DNA of 64,000 nt, from assembly GCA_017445015.1 (NCBI GenBank), contig JAFSVL010000028.1:62001-126000 (forward strand). The letters run 5' to 3'. A program made the translations under genes and the position numbers. The DNA comes from Bacteroidales bacterium (lineage in GTDB: Bacteria > Bacteroidota > Bacteroidia > Bacteroidales > UBA932). Below are positions 10,162 through 18,210 of the stretch, piece after piece (the stretch's first letter is position 1; the number at the start of each line of letters is the position of its first letter). The notes beneath the pieces were generated by a model. That model worked only from the letters and a program-made list of their open reading frames with translations. It was not told where the DNA came from and did no database searches.

Positions 10162-11374
10162 CCATCTGGAAATCGGTCCCGGCGCCCCCCTCGTCATCCA
10201 GACCATGTGCAACACCCACACCTCCGACGTAGAGGCGACGGTGGCGCAATGCCTTGAACTGGCCGGCGCGGGTGCGCAGATGGTCCGCATCACCGTACCC
10301 GGCCTTGCCGACATTCCCGCCCTCCGCGACATCCGGGACCGGCTGCGCGCGGCCGGATGCGATGTTCCGCTGGTCGCAGACATCCATTTCTCATCGGCCA
10401 CCGCGCTTGAAGCGGCAAAAATCGTCGGGAAAGTGCGCATCAATCCCGGAAATTTCCACCCGGACCACGAGACGGCAAGGCGGGAATTCGCCCGCTTCCT
10501 GGAAGTCTGCCGGGAACACGGGACCGCGGTGCGCGTAGGGCTGAACCACGGCTCGCTGGGCAAGTACATCACAGACCTTTACGGCAACACCCCGGAAGCC
10601 ATGGCGCTCGCGGCGATGGAATGGCTGGAAATCTGCATCGAAGCGCAGTTTTTCAACGTTGTGGTTTCGCTCAAGGCGAGCAATACCGTCGTAATGGTGC
10701 AGGCCTATCGGGAACTGATGCGGCGGATGCAGGAACGCGGTTATGTCTTTCCCCTGCACCTCGGCGTCACGGAAGCGGGGAACGGAGAGCCGGGACGCAT
10801 CAAGTCCTGTATCGGTATCGGCACGCTGTTGCGCGAAGGCATCGGCAATACCCTCCGCGTGTCGCTGACCGAACCGCCTGCAGCGGAACTGCCCGTAGCG
10901 GCATACCTTGCCGCCCGTTATGGCGATTCGCCGATGCCGGAACTTTCCCCGGCGGAAAGGCGCATCCTCGATGCCGCCTGCGAATGGGGGCCGGCGCTGC
11001 TCTGCCGGGAAATCGACGAAATCCCCGCCTCTGCGGGACTGGACGAACATCTCTCCGATGAAATCATGCAGGGCGCCCGGCGGCGCTTCTACCGTCCGGA
11101 ATACATTGCCTGCCCGGGCTGCGGACGCACGATGTACGATCTGCAGGGCAGTTTCGAGCAGGTCAAGGCACGCACCGCCCATCTCAAGGGGATGGTCATT
11201 GCGGTCATGGGCTGCATCGTGAACGGCCCGGGCGAGATGGCAGATGCCGACTGGGGCTATGTGGGGGAAGGCGGCGGAAAAGTCTCCATCTACCGGAAAG
11301 GCCAGCCCGTCCTGCGGCACATTCCGGACAGCGAGGCCATTGACCGCCTTCTGGAATTGATCGAAAAAGATTAA
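10124..11374 (+). CDS. ispG: 4-hydroxy-3-methylbut-2-enyl diphosphate synthase IspG with a much shortened middle domain
   Basis: IspG reduces MEcPP to HMBPP, the penultimate step of the MEP isoprenoid pathway, with a [4Fe-4S] cluster. The 416-residue protein has the TIM-barrel part (VIQTMCNTHTSDVEATVAQ, VPLVADIHFSS, VRINPGNF, PLHLGVTEAG) and the C-terminal cluster domain (IACPGCGRTMYDLQ and VMGCIVNGPGEMADAD with the cysteines and glutamate). The tail is of the long Bacteroidota/plant type, but the A* insert of those enzymes, about 250 residues, is cut to roughly 60 here (near residues 260-325). I chose the ATG at 10124 because the conserved sequence begins just after it. It is convergent with the DUF1846 gene, with a 4-bp overlap. 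Confidence 0.93.
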   Translation: MQHPQYLRAKVGDHLEIGPGAPLVIQTMCNTHTSDVEATVAQCLELAGAGAQMVRITVPGLADIPALRDIRDRLRAAGCDVPLVADIHFSSATALEAAKIVGKVRINPGNFHPDHETARREFARFLEVCREHGTAVRVGLNHGSLGKYITDLYGNTPEAMALAAMEWLEICIEAQFFNVVVSLKASNTVVMVQAYRELMRRMQERGYVFPLHLGVTEAGNGEPGRIKSCIGIGTLLREGIGNTLRVSLTEPPAAELPVAAYLAARYGDSPMPELSPAERRILDAACEWGPALLCREIDEIPASAGLDEHLSDEIMQGARRRFYRPEYIACPGCGRTMYDLQGSFEQVKARTAHLKGMVIAVMGCIVNGPGEMADADWGYVGEGGGKVSIYRKGQPVLRHIPDSEAIDRLLELIEKD

Positions 11375-12834
11375 GCCTTCCGGACCGGGTCGCAGGTCAG
11401 GCCCACACCGAGTTTCTTGAAGATTTTCTGGTCCACTTCGCTAAGCATCACCGTGGAATGGACCTGGCAGCCGTTGAGTTCCGGAAGTTTTTCCAGCGCC
11501 CGGCGGCAATTGTCATCCTCATGGCTGAGCATCGAAAGGGCCACCAGGACCTCGTCCGTATGCAGTCTGGGATTATGGCCGTGCAAATACTCCACTTTTG
11601 TCTTCTGGATGGGTTCAATCATTTTCTGCGGGATCAGTTTGACATCGTGGTCGATTCCCGCAAGGTGCTTGATGGAGTTGAGAATCAGGGCGGCGCTGGG
11701 GCCGAGCAGCGGGCTGGTTTCCGCGGAAAGCAGCGTGCCGTCCGCCAGCTCGATGGCGGACGAAGGAACGCCGCTGCGTTCCTTCCGCTCGCGCGCGGCG
11801 ATCGTCGCACGGCGGAAAGAAGTGTCGATGCCCGCCCGTTTCATCAACAGGGAGATTTTGCTCACTTCGGCATCGTTGCAGTCCCCTTCCGCCAGTTTGT
11901 TGAGGGCGGTATAATAGCGGCGGATAATCTCATCCTTCGCCGCCTTGACGCAGACCGCGTCGTCGCTGATGCAACAGCCCACCATGTTCACGCCCATATC
12001 CGTGGGCGACTTATACGGACTTTCACCGTAAATCCCTTCAAAGAGCGCGTTCAGCACGGGGAAAATTTCAATGTCCCGGTTATAATTGACCGCGGTCTTC
12101 CCGTAGGCCTCCAGGTGGAAGGGATCGATCATGTTGACATCATTGAGGTCTGCCGTGGCAGCCTCGTAAGCGATGTTCACCGGATGCATCAGGGGCAGGT
12201 TCCAGACCGGGAAGGTCTCGAATTTGGCATAGCCTGCCTTGACCCCGCGCTTTTGTTCCTGATAGAGCTGGCTCAGGCAGACCGCCATCTTTCCGCTGCC
12301 GGGACCGGGGGCCGTCACCACCACCAGGGGGCGGCTGGTCTCGACGAAGTCGTTCTTCCCGAATCCCTCATCCGAATCAATGAGCGCCACGTTCTGTGGA
12401 TAGCCCTCGATGGTATGATGGTAATATGTCCGGATGCCCAGGCGTTCGAGCTTCTGACGGTAGGCGTCGGCACTGGACTGACCGTTATAATGGGTGATGA
12501 CGACCGCGCTGACCATGAACCCCCGCTGGACGAATTCCGTGCGCAGGCGCAGCACATCCATATCGTAGGTAATCCCCAGGTCCCCGCGGATCTTGTTCTT
12601 TTCGATATCGACGGCGCTGATGACGATGACAATTTCCACACAGTCCTCCAACTGCATCAGCATTCTCAATTTGCTGTCCGGCTGGAAGCCCGGAAGCACG
12701 CGGCTGGCGTGAAAATCGTCGAAGAGTTTCCCGCCGAATTCCATGTACAACTTGTCCCCGAACTGAGCAATCCTCTCCCGGATATGCTCAGACTGTATCC
12801 GCAGATACTTGTCGTTATCAAAACCGATTCTCAT
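11371..12834 (-). CDS. DUF1846 family protein
   Basis: A 487-residue cytoplasmic protein that matches DUF1846 along its length: the opening MRIGFDNDKYLRIQSEHIRE, the GKLFDDFHASRVLPGF segment, VVTAPGPGSGKMAVCLSQLY (a glycine-rich loop) and NMVGCCISDD. Family members are found in many anaerobes; structures exist but no accepted biochemical role is known to me. It lies 12 nt after the RlmI-type gene and is likely the last gene of that minus-strand operon. It ends with TAA. Confidence 0.88.
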   Translation of the reverse strand: MRIGFDNDKYLRIQSEHIRERIAQFGDKLYMEFGGKLFDDFHASRVLPGFQPDSKLRMLMQLEDCVEIVIVISAVDIEKNKIRGDLGITYDMDVLRLRTEFVQRGFMVSAVVITHYNGQSSADAYRQKLERLGIRTYYHHTIEGYPQNVALIDSDEGFGKNDFVETSRPLVVVTAPGPGSGKMAVCLSQLYQEQKRGVKAGYAKFETFPVWNLPLMHPVNIAYEAATADLNDVNMIDPFHLEAYGKTAVNYNRDIEIFPVLNALFEGIYGESPYKSPTDMGVNMVGCCISDDAVCVKAAKDEIIRRYYTALNKLAEGDCNDAEVSKISLLMKRAGIDTSFRRATIAARERKERSGVPSSAIELADGTLLSAETSPLLGPSAALILNSIKHLAGIDHDVKLIPQKMIEPIQKTKVEYLHGHNPRLHTDEVLVALSMLSHEDDNCRRALEKLPELNGCQVHSTVMLSEVDQKIFKKLGVGLTCDPVRKA

Positions 12835-12846
12835 AATTACTACTGA

Positions 12847-14037
12847 CTAATCAACATAAAGCAACAGGCCTTTCAGGTACTCCCCTTCGGGATGGTAAAT
12901 GTTTACCGGATGGTCCGGTCCCTGGCAGAGGCGGTCGAGGATGCGCACGCGGCGGCCGGTCTGCGCGGCGGCGGAGAACACCGTCAGCGCAAAGGTCTCC
13001 TTATCCACCACCTGCGAGCAACTGAAGGTAAAGACAAGCCCGCCGGGAGCCACTTTTGCAATGGCGGCGGCATTCAGCCGCTGATATGCGCGAAGACCGT
13101 TTTTGAGGGCTCCGCGATGTTTGGCGAATGCCGGAGGATCGACAATCATCAGGTCGTACTTCCCTTCCGGCACTGCCGCCAGGAAATCCAGGGCATCGTC
13201 CGTCACGTTCGTCACCGCCTCGGGCGCCGCCCCGCTGAGGCGGAGATTCTGCGCCGTCAGCGCCATCGCCCGTGCGGAAGAATCGACGCTCGTAACACTT
13301 TCCGCACCGCCGGCCTGGGCATATACCGAAAAACCGCCGGTATAGCAGAAGAGGTTAAGCACCCGCCGTCCTGCCGCAAGACGCCCGACCAGCGCCCGGT
13401 TTTCCCGCTGGTCGAGGAAAAAACCGGTTTTCTGTCCTTCCTCCCAGTTTACGAGAAAGCGATGGCCGTTTTCGCTGACTTCAAGTTCCGGCAACCCGAA
13501 TCCGGGCGCCCGGTACAGATATCCGTCAATCAGTTCCAGGCCCGCCTTGAACGGGGCCGTACGTTCGCTTTTGTTATATACCGCTTTCAGTTCATCACCA
13601 AAAATCTCCTGCAGGGCGGCGGAGATTTGCTTTGCCGCGCGGAACATCCCCGCACTGTGCGCCTGCATCACGCAGACACCGTCGTACCAGTCGATAATCA
13701 GACCGGGAAGGCCGTCGCCCTCGCCGTGCACCAATCGGAAGCAGTTGGTCCCGCCCCCGAAAAGGCCCAGTTGCCGGCGCATCCGGACAGCGGCGCCCAG
13801 CGTATCCGTCCAGAACGCGGGATCGTGCGGATCGGAATGGAATGAAAGGATTCTGACGGCAATGGAGCCGACCTGATAATGCCCGGAAGCCAGGTACTCC
13901 CCGTCCGCGGCATATACATCCACGATATCCCCCTCGGCGGGGCGGCCGGTCATCTGAGCGACCGCACCGGAAAACACCCAGGGGTGAAAACGCTTCAGAG
14001 ACTCTTCCCTGCCTTTTTTCAAATAGATCTTCGTCAT
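12847..14037 (-). CDS. rlmI: RlmI-type 23S rRNA (cytosine-C5) methyltransferase
   Basis: A 396-residue class I SAM-dependent methyltransferase. An N-terminal PUA-like domain (LKKGREESLKRFHPWVFSGA) is followed by an EEI-like linker domain. The Rossmann catalytic domain then holds the motif VLNLFCYTGGFSVYAQAGGA, the acidic loop SVDSSARAM and the catalytic motif LMIVDPPAFAK. RlmI in enterobacteria methylates C1962 of 23S rRNA; this is a family-level transfer. Length is standard. The start overlaps the exonuclease stop (ATGA). It ends with TAG, which shows that TAG acts as a normal stop in this genome. Confidence 0.9.
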   Translation of the reverse strand: MTKIYLKKGREESLKRFHPWVFSGAVAQMTGRPAEGDIVDVYAADGEYLASGHYQVGSIAVRILSFHSDPHDPAFWTDTLGAAVRMRRQLGLFGGGTNCFRLVHGEGDGLPGLIIDWYDGVCVMQAHSAGMFRAAKQISAALQEIFGDELKAVYNKSERTAPFKAGLELIDGYLYRAPGFGLPELEVSENGHRFLVNWEEGQKTGFFLDQRENRALVGRLAAGRRVLNLFCYTGGFSVYAQAGGAESVTSVDSSARAMALTAQNLRLSGAAPEAVTNVTDDALDFLAAVPEGKYDLMIVDPPAFAKHRGALKNGLRAYQRLNAAAIAKVAPGGLVFTFSCSQVVDKETFALTVFSAAAQTGRRVRILDRLCQGPDHPVNIYHPEGEYLKGLLLYVD

Positions 14038-14684
14038 TGTCCTGAGATTTCCAGATTTTCCACCCCAAGGGGCGATTTCGGCGTGGCGAGCAGTTTCCGG
14101 TACATCTCCAGACAGACCCAGGCATCCGTCGCCGAGTACATCTTCTGCGCGGACGTGAGCTCATCCGCTTCCCAGTTGCTCAACTGCTGCGTCTTGGAGA
14201 CCTTGCGATGCAGCACATTGGCCGCCAGTTTCTTCACGCTCTTATCCTTGATGCCCCATTCCCAGGCGATGCTCTGCAAATCGACATACCCGTGCGGGTC
14301 AAAACGGTTAAAGCGCTGCAGACCACGGACATCGTCACGCACGGCGGCACCGATCTTCAGGATATCCTTCGAAGCCATAATCTTGCACAGGCCCTTGGGC
14401 ATACCGATTTTCTGCGTCCTGAAAAGGAAGGCGTGGTCCGGACCGGAAAGCTGGAGCAACGCTACGCCGTGATTGCGCTGCCCGGGCGAGAATACCGGAC
14501 GGGACTCGGTATCGAAGCCAATCATTTTCTGTTCCTTCAGATAGGAAATCGCGCGGTTGAGTTCCCGCCCTTCCCGGTCGATCACATGAATCTCGCCCGG
14601 GAAGGTGCAGAGCGGCATCGATTCAATCTCCTCTGCAGCGATACTAGTCTTGAATATAGAAGAAGGAACGGGATTTCTCGGCAT
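14034..14684 (-). CDS. DEDDy 3'-5' exonuclease (RNase D-like)
   Basis: A 216-residue single-domain exonuclease. The DEDDy catalytic set is visible: DxE in IGFDTESRPVF, an aspartate in IGAAVRDDVRGL, and YxxxD in YSATDAWVCLEMY. Such stand-alone Bacteroidota proteins resemble the exonuclease part of RNase D or WRN; an RNA 3'-end processing role is likely but not proved. The start chosen is the ATG at 14684, giving the conserved opening FKTSIAAEEIESMPLCTF. This makes the gene overlap the end of the upstream lipoprotein gene by 41 bp, and its stop overlaps the rlmI start (ATGA). Confidence 0.88.
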   Translation of the reverse strand: MPRNPVPSSIFKTSIAAEEIESMPLCTFPGEIHVIDREGRELNRAISYLKEQKMIGFDTESRPVFSPGQRNHGVALLQLSGPDHAFLFRTQKIGMPKGLCKIMASKDILKIGAAVRDDVRGLQRFNRFDPHGYVDLQSIAWEWGIKDKSVKKLAANVLHRKVSKTQQLSNWEADELTSAQKMYSATDAWVCLEMYRKLLATPKSPLGVENLEISGQ

Positions 14685-15789
14685 GGCTGAGGATTTCCAG
14701 GGTTTGGGAAGAAGCATAACGCTCAGAAAACGGGATGAGCGCAGGTACGGTCAGATAACCCTCCGCACGGGGATGGGCGATGTGGAAAGAGAAAAGGCCC
14801 CGCGTGCGCATTTCGGCGTAACAGCGACGGAGCAGGCAGTCCCCGGGCAGGAGAATCTTCAGGTCGTCGGCAATGGCCCCGCGATAGCGCAACGATTCGG
14901 GATTCATCACGGAAAGGAGGAAGTCCACCCGCTCCCGGAGGTCTGCAGCATCCTGCCCGGGCAGGTCCACCATCAGATAATTCAGTTTCCCCCGCGCACC
15001 GGCGGCGATATAATCATCGAAAAACGCAGATACGAGCTCGCTCGAATCGCGCGGTGAGAGCACCGTACATACGGAAGCGCCAAGCCCCTTTGCGTTGCAA
15101 CGGTGGGCAAACATCGAAGAGTAGATCCCCGTCGAAAGGTTTTCCCGTTCTGTCAGAACGCCCAGGTTGAATTCTCCCTCCGCCTGCGCGAATACCTCAT
15201 CCATCATGCATTGGAGCGGAGAGAGTACCGGCACCCGGCAGTCCATCTGCCGGAACAGCGTATCCACATCGAACTGACCATAGGCGGCAAGCGAAGAGGA
15301 AGCGAGAATCAGCAGTTTTGCCGGCGGCTTGGGCACGCCTCCCTCGCGGTCGTAAGGACTGAGGAAACAGGTCGTATCCAGGGCGGAGAGCGCCGCACGG
15401 ACGCAATGTTCCCGCAGCAAGGTCCCGTCATCCCGTGCAAGGCTGGCGGAATAGGGCGCCCCGGCCTCGTCGAGAATCCCTGCAAAACACTCCCCGGAAA
15501 AATCCGGAAGTCCGTCGGGAACGGGACGGCCCGTCGCATTGTCGAAACGATCCGCTGCCAGAAAAGATTCCGTAAGCGCAAGGACACCGGCGGGCTCGCC
15601 AAGGATATAAACAGCGCCCTCCCCAGGCGAAGGGCGGAGCCCCTTGAGATACCGGTGGGAGGGATGATTCTTGTCCGTAACTATTTCACGCACAACGGGG
15701 ACGGTGGGCCGTGGGGCGACAGTGTGCACCTTGCAGGAGACGGTGGCAACGAGGGCAGCCGTCAGAAAAAATATACCGGGGCCTTTCAT
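14644..15789 (-). CDS. Lipoprotein of unknown function
   Basis: A 381-residue predicted lipoprotein: short signal peptide with lipobox VATVSC, then a long soluble domain with segments such as LLILASSSLAAYGQFDVD, NLSTGIYSSMFAHRC and LNYLMVDLPGQD. The alternating beta/alpha pattern and these segments recall periplasmic-binding or racemase-like folds, but I do not recognise the family. It heads a four-gene operon with the exonuclease, rlmI and DUF1846. A five-codon upstream ORF is coupled to its start (see 15786-15803). It ends with TAG. Confidence 0.72.
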   Translation of the reverse strand: MKGPGIFFLTAALVATVSCKVHTVAPRPTVPVVREIVTDKNHPSHRYLKGLRPSPGEGAVYILGEPAGVLALTESFLAADRFDNATGRPVPDGLPDFSGECFAGILDEAGAPYSASLARDDGTLLREHCVRAALSALDTTCFLSPYDREGGVPKPPAKLLILASSSLAAYGQFDVDTLFRQMDCRVPVLSPLQCMMDEVFAQAEGEFNLGVLTERENLSTGIYSSMFAHRCNAKGLGASVCTVLSPRDSSELVSAFFDDYIAAGARGKLNYLMVDLPGQDAADLRERVDFLLSVMNPESLRYRGAIADDLKILLPGDCLLRRCYAEMRTRGLFSFHIAHPRAEGYLTVPALIPFSERYASSQTLEILSHAEKSRSFFYIQD

Positions 15790-15803
15790 TTGCGAACTTC
15801 CAT
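15786..15803 (-). other. Five-codon upstream ORF (MEVRK) coupled to the lipoprotein start
   Basis: ATG at 15803 opens a frame of five codons whose TGA overlaps the lipoprotein ATG (ATGA). The uORF ATG is 5 nt after a -7 box, so the mRNA could begin on the uORF and translation could pass on by termination/reinitiation. The layout is seen directly; expression is inference. Confidence 0.3.
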
Positions 15804-15808
15804 TCAGG

Positions 15809-15816
15809 CAAAGGTA
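15809..15816 (-). promoter_or_regulatory. Promoter -7 box of the lipoprotein-exonuclease-rlmI operon
   Basis: Minus strand TACCTTTG matches TAnnTTTG. It lies 19 nt before the lipoprotein ATG at 15789 and 5 nt before the small upstream ORF. It is divergent from the DUF486 promoter. Confidence 0.5.
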
Positions 15817-15838
15817 AAGAAAAATTTCAAAAAAATAT

Positions 15839-15846
15839 TACCTTTG
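15839..15846 (+). promoter_or_regulatory. Promoter -7 box of the DUF486 gene
   Basis: TACCTTTG matches TAnnTTTG and ends 7 nt before the ATG at 15854, implying a leaderless transcript. Confidence 0.55.
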
Positions 15847-15853
15847 TGCCGCC

Positions 15854-16222
15854 ATGAACGGATTTTGGACAGTGGTCATGCTTATTTTTTCGAATGTATT
15901 CATGACATTCGCCTGGTACGGACATCTGAAGCTCAGTGAGATGAAGATATCTACCGGATGGCCGCTGATCCTCGTCATCCTTTTTTCATGGGGCATCGCC
16001 TTTTTCGAGTATTGCCTGACGGTGCCGGCCAACCGGATCGGATTCGTGGAAAACGGCGGCCCCTTCAACCTGATGCAACTGAAGGTCATCCAGGAAGCCG
16101 TTTCCCTGACCGTTTTCACGCTCATCGTTTCCTTTCTCTTCAAGGGGCAGCCCATCGCCTGGAACCATATCGCCGCGTTCGCCTGCCTCGTACTCGCCGT
16201 CTTTTTTGTCTTTTTGAAATAA
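15854..16222 (+). CDS. DUF486 family small membrane protein (DMT-like)
   Basis: A 122-residue protein with four hydrophobic helices, the size and layout of DUF486 proteins. Recognisable family stretches are FMTFAWYGHLK after helix 1, SWGIAFFEYCLTVPANRIG in the middle, and QLKVIQEAVSLTVF before helix 3. These small proteins resemble half-size drug/metabolite transporters; no function is established. It is a single gene between two minus-strand operons and ends 4 nt before the end of the convergent DUF4954 gene. Confidence 0.88.
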   Translation: MNGFWTVVMLIFSNVFMTFAWYGHLKLSEMKISTGWPLILVILFSWGIAFFEYCLTVPANRIGFVENGGPFNLMQLKVIQEAVSLTVFTLIVSFLFKGQPIAWNHIAAFACLVLAVFFVFLK

Positions 16223-16226
16223 CTCC

Positions 16227-18209
16227 TTACCGGAGTCTTGCGATCAGCTCATTTCCCAGTTCTTCCTTCGCCTTGATATGGTCGAGTACCGCTGAGACGA
16301 AAGCATTGGACTCAAATTCCCCGCGTACTTCGGAGAAATCCATTTCCTTGTCTTCCTTGGTTCCGTCGGCGCCGAATCCGGTCATGGATGCCAGGCTGAA
16401 TTCCTTCCGGGCATCTTCGTAAATGGTCTTGTCTAGGCCTATGACCGCCTCTTTCCATTGCTCGACGATAGAGATTACTTGCGCGGCGGTAATGGTTTTG
16501 GGATCGATGCCGAAAAAGTCCTTGTACTCATCATAAGCCCAGGTCCATTCATAGGTGTAATAATTCCGGTGCAGGAGGGCAAATGCGGAATTGATTTCTT
16601 CGATGGACGAGGCGCTGCCGTCTTCAATCCGGCCGAGGATCTCTTCGACGGCGGCCTTGGGAGCGATCAGGCCGCTAAGGTCCACCCAATACCCCCGTCC
16701 AATGGGGGTATCGGGGACCAGCGCAGTGCGGATATCCTCGTCGGAAGCCCCTGCAGGGAGGTTCTCCAGCCGTTTGATGAGGGAATTGCCAAGGAATTTG
16801 GTGATGGCAATCCGGTACAGGCGCAAACCGTTTTTCAGCGAGGAGTTCTTGATTTTCGTACTGTGATAGGAATAAACATCGGACAGTTCTCCGGATGAAT
16901 ATTGCAGATTATGCAGCAGTTTGATGCCCTTTATCATCTTCTGGACCGTGAACGGACTCAGGAGGTTGTAATTGATGCTGTCCAGCCGGTCCGGATCCTT
17001 GCGCCCGTCTCTCCTGGGCCATTTCTGCGCATCGCGGATGGTTCCGACGCTCCGAAGATTCACCCCGGGCGCAAGATAGGTGGTATTCTGCTGCTCGATA
17101 AGATAGGAAAACGGCAGGTTCGTGGTGTCCGAATGGGTCACGTGACGTCCCATAATCAGCGAAAAGGCGCCTACCCTGGCCGGCCAGAGAATATACGAGT
17201 CCGACGCCGTCTTGGTACCTCTTTCCAAAACGCCCTGGTGAATCGGGCCCAGTTTATACAGGTGGTTGCTCTGGTTGGACCCGCTGCCGGCATTCATGAA
17301 GGAAAACATACCGGCAATCAGCAGCGTACTTTTATGATGGGTGACGGTGAAGGGACCGGCAAAGATGGAACATGCCTCCCCGTTCTCTCCCTGACAATTG
17401 GAAAAGAACAGCGAATCCGTGGCGCTGTAACCGTGCCCGAAGTGGCAGCTCTGCCCGATGAAGCATCTGCCAATCGTCGTGTTATCTTCCACGGACGAAC
17501 CGCTCAGGATGATAAAATCATCGGCGATTACCCCGTGACCGATACAGACCGGAGCCGTGGCATTGCTGACAATGGTGCCGTTCCTGAGACGGCTCACGCC
17601 GCTCAGGACAGCATGGTCTCCTATACATACGCCGTTGATATAGCGCGAGTTGCGGATAGTAACATGATTCCCGATACGGCCGGTCCTGCTTTTTTTGGCA
17701 AGGGCGAAATCCGCCGCCAGCCGGTTCAGGCGCGCAACGAGCTCCGGACGGTGCCGGTACATGGCAAGAACGTATGCCATCGGGGCGCTGAGCCGCTCGT
17801 GGATGCACACTTCACGGCCTCCGGTTTCGCTCATGACGGATACTTCCACCCCGTTGCCGAATGAACATTCTCCCTCCACATACATCAGGTCGACATTCTC
17901 TATGCACGTCTCCCTGCCGATTTCATAGTTGGAAATGTAATTGGAAACGTTTTCGATAAGGCAGTCATCCTGGATTGTGACATTGCCCAGGGAGGCGTTC
18001 CGGATGCCGGAAGGCTTCAGCACATTTCCCGGAAGCTGAATGTCCTTTTCAAAGGCCCCGAAACATACTTCGCCAAGGAAATTGACACAACTGAAACGGG
18101 AAGCATCCACCTTATCCGCCGATGTACGGACAAGGGACCAGTCTTTTGCTTTGCAGCCGGCGGCTTCAAGGGAAGCGATTTCCGCCGGCGAGAGATTTCG
18201 GTATTCCAT
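16227..18209 (-). CDS. DUF4954 protein with left-handed beta-helix (hexapeptide) repeats
   Basis: A 660-residue protein typical of Bacteroidota DUF4954. Many imperfect hexapeptide-like turns lie between about residues 60 and 310 (IGNHVTIRNSRYINGVCIG, VSRLRNGTIVSNATAPVCIG, DDFIILSGSSVEDNTTIGRC), as in sugar-nucleotide acyl- or nucleotidyltransferases. A conserved region LWPARVGAFSLIMGRHVTH follows, and the C-terminal third is helical. No signal peptide is seen. The gene starts 1 nt after the glmS stop, so a role linked to amino-sugar nucleotide metabolism is a fair guess, but the biochemical activity is unknown. Confidence 0.85.
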   Translation of the reverse strand: MEYRNLSPAEIASLEAAGCKAKDWSLVRTSADKVDASRFSCVNFLGEVCFGAFEKDIQLPGNVLKPSGIRNASLGNVTIQDDCLIENVSNYISNYEIGRETCIENVDLMYVEGECSFGNGVEVSVMSETGGREVCIHERLSAPMAYVLAMYRHRPELVARLNRLAADFALAKKSRTGRIGNHVTIRNSRYINGVCIGDHAVLSGVSRLRNGTIVSNATAPVCIGHGVIADDFIILSGSSVEDNTTIGRCFIGQSCHFGHGYSATDSLFFSNCQGENGEACSIFAGPFTVTHHKSTLLIAGMFSFMNAGSGSNQSNHLYKLGPIHQGVLERGTKTASDSYILWPARVGAFSLIMGRHVTHSDTTNLPFSYLIEQQNTTYLAPGVNLRSVGTIRDAQKWPRRDGRKDPDRLDSINYNLLSPFTVQKMIKGIKLLHNLQYSSGELSDVYSYHSTKIKNSSLKNGLRLYRIAITKFLGNSLIKRLENLPAGASDEDIRTALVPDTPIGRGYWVDLSGLIAPKAAVEEILGRIEDGSASSIEEINSAFALLHRNYYTYEWTWAYDEYKDFFGIDPKTITAAQVISIVEQWKEAVIGLDKTIYEDARKEFSLASMTGFGADGTKEDKEMDFSEVRGEFESNAFVSAVLDHIKAKEELGNELIARLR

Positions 18210-18210
18210 T

